Shown here piece by piece: positions 1-7,725 of a stretch of 35,315 bases of DNA. The translations under genes were made by a program, and so were the position numbers. The notes under the pieces are model-generated. The model made no database searches, had not been told where the DNA came from, and saw only the letters and a program-made list of their open reading frames with translations. This stretch comes from Cohnella rhizoplanae (GTDB lineage Bacteria > Bacillota > Bacilli > Paenibacillales > Paenibacillaceae). Where the stretch lies: assembly GCF_948329515.1 (NCBI RefSeq), contig NZ_CAOJCN010000028.1, positions 1 to 35,315 of the forward strand, in the 5' to 3' direction. Numbering within the stretch: position 1 is the stretch's first letter; the number at the start of each line of letters is the position of its first letter.

Positions 1-24
1 CGTTCCGTAAAAACGTCTTTTCAC
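1..24 (-). CDS. Possible start of a minus-strand gene cut by the window edge
   Basis: On the minus strand a GGAGG sequence lies 8 nt before a GTG at 24-22, which opens a frame reading V-K-R-R-F-Y-G-T up to the window edge. An ATG at 30-28 is in the same frame but only about 2 nt from the GGAGG. Upstream on that strand, TTGGAC (77-72) could be a -35 box. Only eight codons are visible, so nothing can be said about function. Confidence 0.25.
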
Positions 25-87
25 CGACATTTCCTCCGCTCTTTATAGTTTAATTCGAGTCGGAGAAAGTGTCCAAAGGGATTAGGG

Positions 88-226
88 GGCTAAATAGATT
101 TGGCACTAACGCCACATCTGCGACGCTTCTGACGGTGCCGATAAGTGCAATTAGGCATTAACGCCGCATCTGCGCCGCTCCGGACGGTGTCGATAAGTGC
201 AATTTGGCATTAACGCCGCAAGCCAA
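88..226. repeat. Three units of a 52-bp intergenic repeat (same family as 14031-14595)
   Basis: Units begin near 88, 140 and 192, exactly 52 bp apart. The core reads GATAAGTGCAATTnGGCAT then TAACGCC; the first unit is degenerate at its start and the third is cut short before the end of the kinase gene. Each unit holds GGC-(A,T/C,TAAC)-GCC, able to form a short hairpin, and a second small CGG..CCG arm pair. The same core and the same 52-bp period recur in the long array at 14031-14595, so this is a dispersed repeat family. Confidence 0.8.
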
Positions 227-249
227 GCCCCGCGCGCCACCGCGCGTCG

Positions 250-1983
250 TCAGTCCGGCTCCGTCCAAGGCAGCCGGATACGGGCGAGCGTGCCGCGTCC
301 AGGCTCGCTCTCCACCTCGAGCCGCGCAGCGGCGCCGAAGTGCGAGCGCAGCCGCTCCTGGATATTCGACAGGCCGATCCCGCGCGTCCGCTCGTGCCCG
401 GCGCCGCCGCGCGGCAGCCAGTCGTCCGCCGGCAGCGTCATCCCGAGGCCGTCGTCCTCGACCTCCAGGCAGAGCTCGGCGCCGTCCCTGTAGGCGCGCA
501 GCGCGATCGTGCCGGTGTCCGCGTCGGAGGGGACGATGCCGTGCAGAATCGCGTTTTCGACGAGCGGCTGCAGCGCCATCCGGGGGACCGAGCGGGAGAG
601 GAGGGCGTCATCGATCTCCCATACCAGGCGGAAGCGTCCCGGGTACCGGGTCTGCTGGATGACCGCGTATTTGTCGACGATCCGCTTCTCGTCGGCGAGC
701 GGCGCGCGCACGGCGCCTTCACCCGTCTTGATCGTGTCCTGCAGGATCGCGATGAGCGCCTGGGTCACCTCGGCGGCTTCGGCGCTGCGTCCGGCGTGGG
801 ACAGGTAGATGACCGTATTGAGCGCATTGTACAAAAAGTGCGGATTGATCTGCGCCATGAGCAGGTCGATCTGCATCTGGCGCTTGTCCGCTTCGCTGCG
901 GACGGAGTCCTCGATCTTCTCCTTCAGGTCGCCGACCATCCGGTTGAAGCCGCCGCCCAGAATCTCCAGCTCGTCCCCGCTGCGGATGTCGACCGACGTG
1001 CCGAGATCGCCGACGGCCACGCGCTTCATCGCGTTCGTCAGCCGTACGAGCGGCCGGGTCAGGCCTACGATGATCGGGAGCATGACGATCATGGACGCGA
1101 CGATGCCGGAGAGGATGATGAAGACGTAGAAGTAGAAAATCCGGTTGATTTTCTCGAACAGCGTCTGCTTGGAGATGAGCGCCGTTTGGCGCCAGCCATG
1201 GTTCATGCCGTCGTCGGCCAGCGCGATGCGGCGTGCGTCCTCGGCATAATCCGCGTCCCCGCCCAGCGCGCGCGCCATGAAGTCGCGGTCCGCCGGCGGC
1301 GGATCCTCGTTCGCGGCGAACAGCAGCGCGCCCTGGCCGGTGTACAGCTCGATCTGCTCGAAGTCCCGCGCGCTCTGGAGGAACACGTTGGCGAGCTCCG
1401 AATAGGCGACGTCGATGATCAAGTAGCTGTCCGCCGCGGCGTTGATGCCGATGGGGCGATATTTCAGCACGTAGCTCACGACCTGGCGCTGACCGCTGAT
1501 GAAGAAGAAGGAGTGGGGCTTGCTGTAGGCGCTCCGCTCGTTTTTCAAATCCACGAACCAGTCCTGCTTCAAGTAATCCTGAAAATAATCCTCGTAGCCG
1601 CTGAAGTTGGAGTAGGTCTCGCCGTCCGGCGAGACGACCAGCACGTTCAGGATGAAGTTGCCGAGCGCGACGAACCGTCCCAGCTTTTCCTGCACCGCCT
1701 GCTTGCGGAAGTAGTCGACCTCGATGCTGCCATCGGGCTCGGCGTACACCTGCCCCGCGATCTCCTCGTCGGAGACGATGTACTCCGCCGTCTTGGACAC
1801 CTGCTCCTGGATCTTCCCCAGTTGAAAGGAAATCTGCGCGAGCTTCGTCCGGCTGTCCTTGATCGACTGATCGCGGATAATGTCCCGGGCGTAGTCGTAA
1901 ATAAAGAAGCCGCTCAGGGCGAGCGACAGCGAGACGACGAGCGCGGCGCTCGCCAGGATCTTGGTGCGGATCTTCATGCGCAT
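250..1983 (-). CDS. YesM-type membrane sensor histidine kinase
   Basis: A 577-residue sensor kinase of the LytS/YesM class. Transmembrane segments lie at about 8-30 and 284-308, flanking an extracellular sensor region of about 250 residues that is probably Cache-like. A HAMP linker follows (about 309-360). The His_kinase motif INPHFLYN places the phospho-acceptor at H382, and the ATPase domain has LQPLVENA (N477), DDGLGM and GIGLSN. The gene lies 7 nt after the response regulator, and its ribosome site AGGTGA covers the regulator stop codon, so the two are translationally coupled. YesM/YesN pairs usually control neighbouring carbohydrate ABC transporters. None is visible here, so the ligand is unknown. 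Its 3' end faces the 52-bp repeats. Confidence 0.95.
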   Translation of the reverse strand: MRMKIRTKILASAALVVSLSLALSGFFIYDYARDIIRDQSIKDSRTKLAQISFQLGKIQEQVSKTAEYIVSDEEIAGQVYAEPDGSIEVDYFRKQAVQEKLGRFVALGNFILNVLVVSPDGETYSNFSGYEDYFQDYLKQDWFVDLKNERSAYSKPHSFFFISGQRQVVSYVLKYRPIGINAAADSYLIIDVAYSELANVFLQSARDFEQIELYTGQGALLFAANEDPPPADRDFMARALGGDADYAEDARRIALADDGMNHGWRQTALISKQTLFEKINRIFYFYVFIILSGIVASMIVMLPIIVGLTRPLVRLTNAMKRVAVGDLGTSVDIRSGDELEILGGGFNRMVGDLKEKIEDSVRSEADKRQMQIDLLMAQINPHFLYNALNTVIYLSHAGRSAEAAEVTQALIAILQDTIKTGEGAVRAPLADEKRIVDKYAVIQQTRYPGRFRLVWEIDDALLSRSVPRMALQPLVENAILHGIVPSDADTGTIALRAYRDGAELCLEVEDDGLGMTLPADDWLPRGGAGHERTRGIGLSNIQERLRSHFGAAARLEVESEPGRGTLARIRLPWTEPD

Positions 1984-1990
1984 GCGGCGC

Positions 1991-3553
1991 TCACCTGCGT
2001 TTCTCCGTGTATTCGTGCGGGTTCATGCCCGTCTGTTTGCGGAACACCTGGCTGAAATATTGGCCGTTGCGGTAGCCGACCCGCTCCGCGATCTCGTAGA
2101 TCTTGAGCGCGCCGTCCGCGAGCAGCCGCTTGGCCTGGTCCATGCGGATCTCGGTCAGCCGGTCCAGTACCGTATGGCCGGTCTCCTCCTTGAAGACGTG
2201 CCGGAGATGGTCGCGGCTGATGCCCAGATGGCCGGCGACGGCGTCCGCGCCGATATCCGGATCGGCGTAGTGCCGCTCCAGGTACGCGATCGCCGCGCGG
2301 ACTTTGCGCGAGGCGGCCGGCGCGCCGGCTGCCGCATCCAGCTCGGCGATACGCGCGGCGAAGGCGGCCTCGATGGCCGGCACCGACGTCCAAGCCGCCG
2401 CATCGTGCGCCTCCGCCGGCTCCGGCAGACCGAGCTGCGCCCGGCAGCGGGCTATCGCGGCGGCGAGCTGGCGGCACAGCTCGGACAGTCCGGGGACGTC
2501 CATCGCGACGCGCGCCTGCGCGAACAGCCCGGACAACCCGAGCGCGGCCTCCGCGTACCGGCCTTCCTGCAGCAAGGCGCGGACGGAGGCGAGCCCCTCG
2601 CTCCAGTCGAAGTGCCCGGCCGTTCCAACCGTCGGCGTTGGCGTTGGCGTTGGCGCGGGCAGCGGCTCGTTCAGCCTGTATAGCTGCCGGGGGCCATGAT
2701 AAACGGACAGTCCCAGCCGCCTCAGGCCTTCGGCGAGCCGCCCGGGCGCGGCGATCCGGTCCGGCAGCCCGTGAGCGGAAGCTGCGGACACCGTGCCGCC
2801 CGTCATCCGCTCCAGCGCGGCCGTCGCCTCGACCGCCCGCGATTCGGCCGTCTCGCGCAGGCGTCCTTCGCCGCGCGCGCCGATGTCCCCGTAGAGGAGC
2901 ACGAAGTACTCCTCCAGAAAGGGAAGGGCGGCCAACAGCCCGGGATCGTCCGAATCGGGCCATGCGGCGGGCAGCGGCGGAGGCGCCGGCATCCCCGGAA
3001 GCGAGAAAGGCGGCCGGTCGGGCCGGAGGACGACGAGCTGCCAGCGGTCAAAGGCGTCGCATCGCCCGTCCGTCGCCGTCCGCCATCCGGCGTCCGACAG
3101 CTCCCGGCCGCCCAGCCAGTCGACCAACAGCCGCTCCCGGCCGCTCTGCTGTTCCCGGCGGGCCAGCACGATCTCCTCGCGCAGGCCGCCGAGCTCCCGG
3201 CTGAACGTATCGGCATCCATTTCGTGCTTCACCCAGTAGCTGGCGACGCCGAGCCGGACGGCTTCCTTCGCGTACTCGAACTCCTTGTACGAGGTCAGCA
3301 GTACGATCTTGAGCGCCGTGCCTTCCGCAAGCAGCGTCTTGCTGAGCGCCAGGCCGTCTTGTCCGGGCATGACGATATCCATGATGACGAGATCGGGACG
3401 ATGCTTGCGGGCCAGCTCGGGCACCTGCGACGACCTCGTCGCCGAGCAGACGATCTCGTAGCCGAGCGCTTCCCACGAGATCAGACTTTTCATATGCTCG
3501 ATCGCTAGCACTTCATCGTCCACGAGCATGACCTTAACGGGGTTCAATTCCAT
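1991..3553 (-). CDS. YesN-type response regulator with AraC DNA-binding domain
   Basis: A 520-residue regulator with an N-terminal receiver (VDDE at residues 11-14, predicted phospho-site D59 in IMDIVMPG), a long variable middle region, and a C-terminal AraC/XylS double helix-turn-helix (about 415-515) ending in the typical RKQTGMNPHEY stretch. It is the first gene of the pair with the YesM kinase and should be phosphorylated by it. The middle region contains a Pro-Thr linker (TPTPTPT, coded by a GGCGTT hexamer repeat near 2633-2656). AAGGAG lies only about 3 nt before the ATG; a TTG two codons later would have better spacing, so the exact start is uncertain. Target genes are probably transport or glycan-use genes outside the window. 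Confidence 0.95.
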   Translation of the reverse strand: MELNPVKVMLVDDEVLAIEHMKSLISWEALGYEIVCSATRSSQVPELARKHRPDLVIMDIVMPGQDGLALSKTLLAEGTALKIVLLTSYKEFEYAKEAVRLGVASYWVKHEMDADTFSRELGGLREEIVLARREQQSGRERLLVDWLGGRELSDAGWRTATDGRCDAFDRWQLVVLRPDRPPFSLPGMPAPPPLPAAWPDSDDPGLLAALPFLEEYFVLLYGDIGARGEGRLRETAESRAVEATAALERMTGGTVSAASAHGLPDRIAAPGRLAEGLRRLGLSVYHGPRQLYRLNEPLPAPTPTPTPTVGTAGHFDWSEGLASVRALLQEGRYAEAALGLSGLFAQARVAMDVPGLSELCRQLAAAIARCRAQLGLPEPAEAHDAAAWTSVPAIEAAFAARIAELDAAAGAPAASRKVRAAIAYLERHYADPDIGADAVAGHLGISRDHLRHVFKEETGHTVLDRLTEIRMDQAKRLLADGALKIYEIAERVGYRNGQYFSQVFRKQTGMNPHEYTEKRR

Positions 3554-3658
3554 CGGCTCCTTTCAAGCCATAGCGGCCTGGCGAGTCTAGACAATACGAG
3601 TATCATCCGCCAACGGGTGCCGATTCGTCAATCGAGCGCGAGGAGCCCGCGGCCTTCC

Positions 3659-4252
3659 CTATTCCCTCCCGCAGATGCCGTAGAAGAACATATGGACCAT
3701 GCCCTCGAGGAAGTCGTCCTTGTCCTCGCTCCGCTCGGCCATATCGAGCAGCGTCTGGTACTGGTTCATGTACAGCTGGATAAAAGCCAGCACGTGCGCG
3801 GCGCTCACGCGTTCCGAGATCTCCCCGGACGCCTTCCCTTCCTCGATGATGCGTACGGTCCATGGCACGGTCTTTTCCTTGTACATCGTCTCGATGTAGG
3901 CGGCGAGCTCCGCGTCCTCCGCCAGCATCTCCTTGATCAGGCCGGGCGGGAAGTCGCGATAGGCTTCCTTCTCCAGCCGCAGGATATGCTCGATTTTCTC
4001 GCGCATCGGGCGGCCCTCGTTCATAAATGCCTCGAAGCCGTCGACCGCCCGGCCCATATACGCCTTGAATACGTCGCGGACGAGCGCTTCCTTGCTGCCG
4101 AAGTAGTTGTAAATGGTGACCTGAGAGACCTCCGCGCGTCTGGCGAGGTCGGCGATCCGCAGCTTGCCCGGGCCCGATTCGCGGAGCATCTCCATCGTGG
4201 CGCGCCGTATTTTCTCCTTGATTTGCAGCGCTCTTTTCTCGAACCCGTTCAT
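3659..4252 (-). CDS. TetR/AcrR family regulator of the divergent ABC exporter
   Basis: A 197-residue protein with an N-terminal TetR helix-turn-helix (about residues 15-60; recognition region EVSQVTIYNYFGSKEAL) and an all-alpha ligand-binding C-terminal part with no family I can name. It is transcribed away from the ABC transporter genes. The 157-bp gap holds two 26-bp dyads with TGAAAT arms (4290-4315 and 4359-4384), which are the expected operators. It probably represses both itself and the exporter until a toxic ligand binds. The ATG at 4252 fits the usual TetR length. Confidence 0.93.
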   Translation of the reverse strand: MNGFEKRALQIKEKIRRATMEMLRESGPGKLRIADLARRAEVSQVTIYNYFGSKEALVRDVFKAYMGRAVDGFEAFMNEGRPMREKIEHILRLEKEAYRDFPPGLIKEMLAEDAELAAYIETMYKEKTVPWTVRIIEEGKASGEISERVSAAHVLAFIQLYMNQYQTLLDMAERSEDKDDFLEGMVHMFFYGICGRE

Positions 4253-4289
4253 GTCCCATGCCCCTATTCCGCCGAGCCGGCTAAATTAA

Positions 4290-4315
4290 TGAAATATTTA
4301 TTATCAATAATTTCA
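4290..4315. promoter_or_regulatory. Proposed TetR operator 1 (26-bp dyad)
   Basis: TGAAATATT at the left and ATTTCA at the right form a dyad of 26 bp total length. It lies on the tetR side of the divergent promoter region and overlaps a possible tetR promoter on the minus strand (TTGATG, complement of 4334-4339, and a -10-like TATGAA). Its length and arms match the second dyad at 4359-4384. Confidence 0.65.
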
Positions 4316-4323
4316 TAATAATG

Positions 4324-4352
4324 TTGACGGAGGCATCAACCGGGTCTAGTAT
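4324..4352 (+). promoter_or_regulatory. Sigma-A-type promoter for the ABC exporter
   Basis: TTGACG (4324-4329), a 17-bp spacer and TAGTAT (4347-4352). The box pair lies between the two 26-bp dyads, so a bound TetR dimer on either side could block it. Confidence 0.6.
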
Positions 4353-4358
4353 AACATA

Positions 4359-4384
4359 TGAAATATTAGTGTTCGTATATTTCA
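4359..4384. promoter_or_regulatory. Proposed TetR operator 2 (26-bp dyad)
   Basis: TGAAATAT and ATATTTCA arms (8 bp each) are separated by 10 bp. The site sits just downstream of the -10 box of the ABC promoter, around the expected transcription start. It has the same total length and the same outer arms as operator 1. Confidence 0.7.
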
Positions 4385-4409
4385 CAAACCATTGACTGGG
4401 GGCGCCGTT

Positions 4410-5297
4410 ATGCTGACGGTGGAGCATCTGACCAAGACTTTTGCGAATGGGAAAGGCATTAAAGACGTGTCCTTCGAGGTTCGGCGCGGGGAGGTATTCG
4501 GGTTCCTGGGACCGAACGGCGCGGGCAAGTCGACGACGATCCGCCATATCATGGGCTTCATGAAGCCGGACGCCGGCAGGGCGACCGTGAACGGGCTGGA
4601 TACCTGGCTGTCGCAGGGGAAGGTGCAATCCGCGATCGGCTACCTGCCCGGCGAGATCGCCTTCATCGAGGGGATGACCGGCCGCGGCTTCCTCGACTTT
4701 CTCTCCGGCATGCAGCGGGCCCAAGACCGCAGGAGAAGAGAGGCGCTGATCGAGCGGCTGCAGTTCGACGCGAATACGCCCATCCGCAAGATGTCCAAGG
4801 GCATGAAGCAGAAGGTCGGCATCGTGGCCTCGCTTATGCACGATCCGGAGGTCGTCATCCTGGACGAACCGACGTCCGGGCTGGATCCGCTGATGCAGAA
4901 GGTGTTCGTCGAACTCGTGCTCGAGGAGAAGGCCAAGGGCAAGACCTTCCTCATGTCCTCGCACAGCTTCCCGGAGATCGAGCGGACTTGCGACCGCGCG
5001 GCGATCATCAGGGACGGCGCCATCGTGACGATCGCGGACATCCGCGAGCTGCAGCGCATGCAGCGCAAGCTGTTCGAGGTGACGTTCGAGACGGAGGAGG
5101 AAGCGAGCGCCTTCGCGGCCGCGGGCCTTGCGGTCGAGTCGCGCGAGGGCAATCGCGTGCGGGTCGCGGTACAGGGCGATTACGGCCGCTTCGCGGAGGA
5201 GACGGCGAGACGCCGGGTGCGCAATATCGACGTATTCACGCAGAATCTCGAGGATATCTTCATGGAATATTACGACCGGAGGGGGGCGAAGGGATGA
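4410..5297 (+). CDS. ABC-2 exporter ATP-binding protein
   Basis: A 295-residue ATPase of the drug or antibiotic exporter class. Walker A is GPNGAGKST (residues 34-42), the signature is the variant MSKGMKQK, Walker B is VVILDEPTSGLD, and an H-loop SSHSF follows. A C-terminal extension of about 80 residues is typical of the CcmA/NatA-like group. The start is taken as the ATG at 4410, which follows a GGGGGC about 6 nt upstream; an in-frame TTG at 4392 is possible but has no clear ribosome site. The stop overlaps the permease start (ATGA), indicating a translationally coupled operon. The divergent TetR gene suggests substrate-induced export of a toxic compound. The substrate is unknown. Confidence 0.95.
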   Translation: MLTVEHLTKTFANGKGIKDVSFEVRRGEVFGFLGPNGAGKSTTIRHIMGFMKPDAGRATVNGLDTWLSQGKVQSAIGYLPGEIAFIEGMTGRGFLDFLSGMQRAQDRRRREALIERLQFDANTPIRKMSKGMKQKVGIVASLMHDPEVVILDEPTSGLDPLMQKVFVELVLEEKAKGKTFLMSSHSFPEIERTCDRAAIIRDGAIVTIADIRELQRMQRKLFEVTFETEEEASAFAAAGLAVESREGNRVRVAVQGDYGRFAEETARRRVRNIDVFTQNLEDIFMEYYDRRGAKG

Positions 5298-6103
5298 GCG
5301 TGGCACTGTACAAACAGATGATGCGCGTCAACCTCAAGGGTATCCTTAATTACGCCTTCGGCTCCGCCTTTTACATTCTGCTCATGTTCTGGCTCTATCC
5401 GGGGATCGCCCAGAATACGGCGGCCCTCGACGACATAGTCGCGACGATGCCGGCGGGCGTGGGCAGAGCCTTCAGCCTGAGCGGGTTCGACAGCGCCGAG
5501 GCTTTTATCTCGGGCGAGTATTACGGACTCATCCTCGTCCTCATCCTGGCTATCGTCAGCGTCCAGCTGTCGACGCAGCTGATGGCGCGATTGGTGGACC
5601 GCGGCGCCATGGCCTACCTGCTGTCCACGCCGACGACGCGCGTCCGGATCGCGCTCACCCAGGCTTGCGTCCTGGTCTCCGGCCTGCTCATCATCATGGG
5701 CGCGACGACGCTGGCGGGCTTCGCGGGCAAGGCCTGGCTGCTGAGCGACCGCTATGCCTTCGACGCCGGCAGCTTCGCCGTGCTCAACGCCGCGGCCTTC
5801 CTGCTGTTCTTTGCCGTCGGCGGCATCGCGTTCCTCGTCTCCGCCGTCTCCAACGACGAGAAGAAGGCGCTCGGCATCTCGGGCCTGATCGTATTCGGCT
5901 TCTACAGCCTCGATCTGCTGGGCAAGCTCGCCGACAGCATCGCCTGGATGCGCGACTTGTCGATCTTCTCCCTCTACCGGCCGGGCGAGATCGCGGGCGG
6001 CGGCGCATTCCCCGCGCTCGGCTTCGCGCTGCTCGCGGCGATCGGGCTCGCGTCCTTCGCGGCCGCCACGGCGCTGTTCAAGCGAAGAGACCTGCCGCTC
6101 TGA
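5294..6103 (+). CDS. ABC-2 type exporter permease
   Basis: A 269-residue membrane protein with about six hydrophobic segments, including a region near residue 20 (YAFGSAFYILLMFWLYP), one near 80, and a C-terminal helix ending in FKRRDLPL. This is the usual form of the single permease partner of drug-export ABC-2 systems. It begins at the ATG overlapping the ATPase stop codon by 4 bp. The open frame continues upstream in the same reading frame, but that part only shadows the ATPase gene. A hairpin that could end the operon lies 43 bp after the stop. Confidence 0.9.
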   Translation: MSVALYKQMMRVNLKGILNYAFGSAFYILLMFWLYPGIAQNTAALDDIVATMPAGVGRAFSLSGFDSAEAFISGEYYGLILVLILAIVSVQLSTQLMARLVDRGAMAYLLSTPTTRVRIALTQACVLVSGLLIIMGATTLAGFAGKAWLLSDRYAFDAGSFAVLNAAAFLLFFAVGGIAFLVSAVSNDEKKALGISGLIVFGFYSLDLLGKLADSIAWMRDLSIFSLYRPGEIAGGGAFPALGFALLAAIGLASFAAATALFKRRDLPL

Positions 6104-6145
6104 GCGGCGGCGGGCTAGGGAGGCGGATCGGAGGGACTGTCGACT

Positions 6146-6182
6146 AGGCTCTTGTTGCAGGCAATCGACAAGAGCCTGTTTT
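6146..6182 (+). terminator. Probable terminator of the ABC operon
   Basis: AGGCTCTTGT (6146-6155) pairs perfectly with ACAAGAGCCT (6168-6177) around a 12-nt loop, followed by GTTTT. The T tract is short. The hairpin also marks the point where base composition drops toward the AT-richer module to the right. Confidence 0.6.
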
Positions 6183-6199
6183 CATAGAACGGATGACAT

Positions 6200-6331
6200 A
6201 AGAACAGGAAGCGGATGAATTCATCATCACCAGCCATATTTACGATCATCAGGCTCGCTTGCGGTCATATGAGATTGTGGCAGAGGCGGTAAAGGAAATC
6301 TGGTCTTACAAGAAAGGAAAAAGAGAAAAAT
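6200..6331 (+). pseudogene. Remnant of an unrecognised coding sequence
   Basis: This frame has no start codon of its own and is preceded by an in-frame stop at 6197-6199. It reads 43 residues that look protein-like, including EFIITSHIYDHQARL and YEIVAEAVKEIWSYKKGK, and ends in TGA. It has good amphipathic character and AT-rich codons unlike the ABC genes. I take it as the tail of a decayed gene. I do not recognise the family. The rest of 6104-6532 holds the terminator hairpin and the promoter for the next gene; nothing else stands out. Confidence 0.4.
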
Positions 6332-6336
6332 GATTA

Positions 6337-6365
6337 TTGACCAAACGTTCTGGAAATGCTATGAT
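6337..6365 (+). promoter_or_regulatory. Promoter and operator for the NTF2-like gene
   Basis: TTGACC (6337-6342), 17-bp spacer, TATGAT (6360-6365) is a near-ideal sigma-A promoter. The 17-bp motif TTGACCAAACGTTCTGG (6337-6353) covers the -35 box and the spacer. It matches motifs before the tetR gene (7048-7064) and, inverted, before the MFS gene (7726-7742). I propose it is the operator of the TetR protein at 7103-7690. Confidence 0.75.
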
Positions 6366-6532
6366 GATTTTAGATCAAATAGTCAAAAATAAAAGGAGGC
6401 AGCGGAAAAAGGTAGGATGAGTGGATGAAAATAGGAAGTGATGAAGAAGAGGTACGGTAAAACGAATATTTTTTTGAAAATTCCGGACTGAATGATCTAA
6501 TTAAAAAAACCAACTCACTGGAGGAGTCAACC

Positions 6533-6994
6533 ATGACAAACCAAACCATGACGCAAGAAGTAGAAGCAGTACGCGAAAGAGCGCAGCAAGCCTTCCGCAA
6601 CCACCTAAAGCACCTCTCCGGTGGAGACATTAAAGCATGGGTAGACCTGTGGGAAGAGAACGGGGTTCTGGAGTTCCCTTATGGTCCAGCGGGCTTCCCG
6701 GATCGCAAAGAAGGCAAGGCGGAGCTGTACGATTACATGCAGAACTTCCCGAAACACTTTGAAGTTGAGTTTACGGATCTTGAGTTTCACCTGACAGTGG
6801 ACCCTGAGCTGGTGGTCGCCGAGTTCAAGTCGTTCGGCAAGCACCGCGAAACGGGCAACCCGTACAACCAAACCTACATCAGCGTCGTGGAGACGAAGAA
6901 TGGCATGATCACGCGCTACCGGGATTTCTGGAATCCGCTAGTGGCGATTGAGTCGGTAGGCAGCGTGAACGATGCGGTGCGTTTCTCGGAGTAA
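6533..6994 (+). CDS. NTF2-like / SnoaL-like (PhzA/PhzB type) protein
   Basis: A 153-residue cytosolic protein with the cone-shaped NTF2-fold pattern: an N-terminal helix (about 7-30), WVDLWEENGVLEFPYGP, a helical YDYMQNF region, and beta strands ending in ITRYRDFWNPL. The family includes SnoaL-type cyclases, PhzA/PhzB and ketosteroid isomerase-like enzymes, but many members have unknown substrates and no catalytic claim is made. GGAGGAG lies about 7 nt before the ATG. Its promoter carries the motif also found before the tetR and MFS genes, so it probably responds to the same inducer. It might modify or bind the compound exported by the pump. Codons are AT-richer than in the flanking genes. 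Confidence 0.88.
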   Translation: MTNQTMTQEVEAVRERAQQAFRNHLKHLSGGDIKAWVDLWEENGVLEFPYGPAGFPDRKEGKAELYDYMQNFPKHFEVEFTDLEFHLTVDPELVVAEFKSFGKHRETGNPYNQTYISVVETKNGMITRYRDFWNPLVAIESVGSVNDAVRFSE

Positions 6995-7047
6995 CCCATT
7001 GCATGACGAACGGAAGTAAGTCCCTTAAGCCTAGGGTTCGCCTCTTC

Positions 7048-7076
7048 TTGACTGAACGTTCTAATATCGGTAGCAT
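7048..7076 (+). promoter_or_regulatory. Promoter and operator for the tetR gene
   Basis: TTGACT (7048-7053), 17-bp spacer, TAGCAT (7071-7076). The motif TTGACTGAACGTTCTAA (7048-7064) contains the palindrome GAACGTTC and matches the site at 6337-6353 in 14 of 17 positions, which fits autoregulation. Confidence 0.7.
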
Positions 7077-7102
7077 AGAAGAGGAGAAAGGCGGTTTTCC
7101 AT

Positions 7103-7690
7103 GTGGCAAGAAGCAAGGAATTTGATACGAACCTCGTGCTGCACAAGGCGATGGAGGTATTCGGGCACTATGGTTATGAAGGCACCTCCATGCAGCTGCT
7201 GCTCGACGGCCTGGGCATTGCCCGCCAAAGTATGTATGATACGTATGGCACGAAACGGGATCTGTTTCTAAAGGCTGTCAAGCACTACGTCGACGAGAAG
7301 TCCTCCGCGGTTGTCGCTTATTTGGCGGAGACGACGCCAGTGAAGAAAGCCATCGCCGATATCTTCCTCGTAATCGGAGACACATTAAGGGATGAACAGC
7401 GCCGCAAGGAATGCTTCATTCTCTATAGCGCGATTGACCAGGTTCCGCATGATCCGGAGATCGCCGAACTGTTCGAACGGGACAAACTCCGGTTGGAAGA
7501 GGCGCTCTACGAGGCGCTGGTACGAGGTCAGCAGCATGGCGAATTCAGCGCGAACCGAGATATGCGGGCGCTGGCGCGGTATCTGTACCATGCGCGGTAT
7601 GGACTGACACAGGTGGCCAAATTGACGGACGATCCGCTTGTCATCGAGCAAATCACGGCAGTTACACTGTCCGTATTGGAACAAGAATGA
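7103..7690 (+). CDS. TetR/AcrR family regulator
   Basis: A 195-residue regulator with a TetR helix-turn-helix at about residues 29-48 (GTSMQLLLDGLGIARQSMYDTYGTKRDLF) and a helical C-terminal region resembling the TetR_C group found beside DHA2 pumps. The start is GTG at 7103, with GGAGAAAGG upstream. An ATG two bases earlier is in another frame and opens no comparable protein. Three copies of one 17-bp motif lie before this gene, the NTF2-like gene and the MFS gene, so it probably represses all three. Its stop codon lies inside the stem of a terminator hairpin. Confidence 0.93.
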   Translation: MARSKEFDTNLVLHKAMEVFGHYGYEGTSMQLLLDGLGIARQSMYDTYGTKRDLFLKAVKHYVDEKSSAVVAYLAETTPVKKAIADIFLVIGDTLRDEQRRKECFILYSAIDQVPHDPEIAELFERDKLRLEEALYEALVRGQQHGEFSANRDMRALARYLYHARYGLTQVAKLTDDPLVIEQITAVTLSVLEQE

Positions 7691-7719
7691 AGCGTCGCAA
7701 GGTGCTTCATTCCTTTTTG
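7685..7719 (+). terminator. Intrinsic terminator after tetR
   Basis: GAATGAAGC (7685-7693) pairs with GCTTCATTC (7704-7712) around a 10-nt loop and is followed by CTTTTTG. The tetR stop codon lies in the left arm. The MFS gene is therefore expected to have its own promoter or to rely on read-through. Confidence 0.8.
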
Positions 7720-7725
7720 CTCAAA

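Noticed and set aside
340..2055. 571-residue plus-strand open frame opposite the YesM kinase
   Set aside because: It has no recognisable domain and mirrors the kinase gene, which has complete family motifs. Long antisense frames are common in G/C-ending codon DNA.
6183..6532. Insertion sequence or attachment site at the edge of the AT-rich cassette
   Set aside because: No transposase fragment, terminal inverted repeats or target duplication could be found by eye; only a hairpin and a decayed frame are visible.
7101..7200. ATG at 7101 as start of the second TetR gene
   Set aside because: It is out of frame with the TetR domain; GTG at 7103 gives the full helix-turn-helix and has a good ribosome site.
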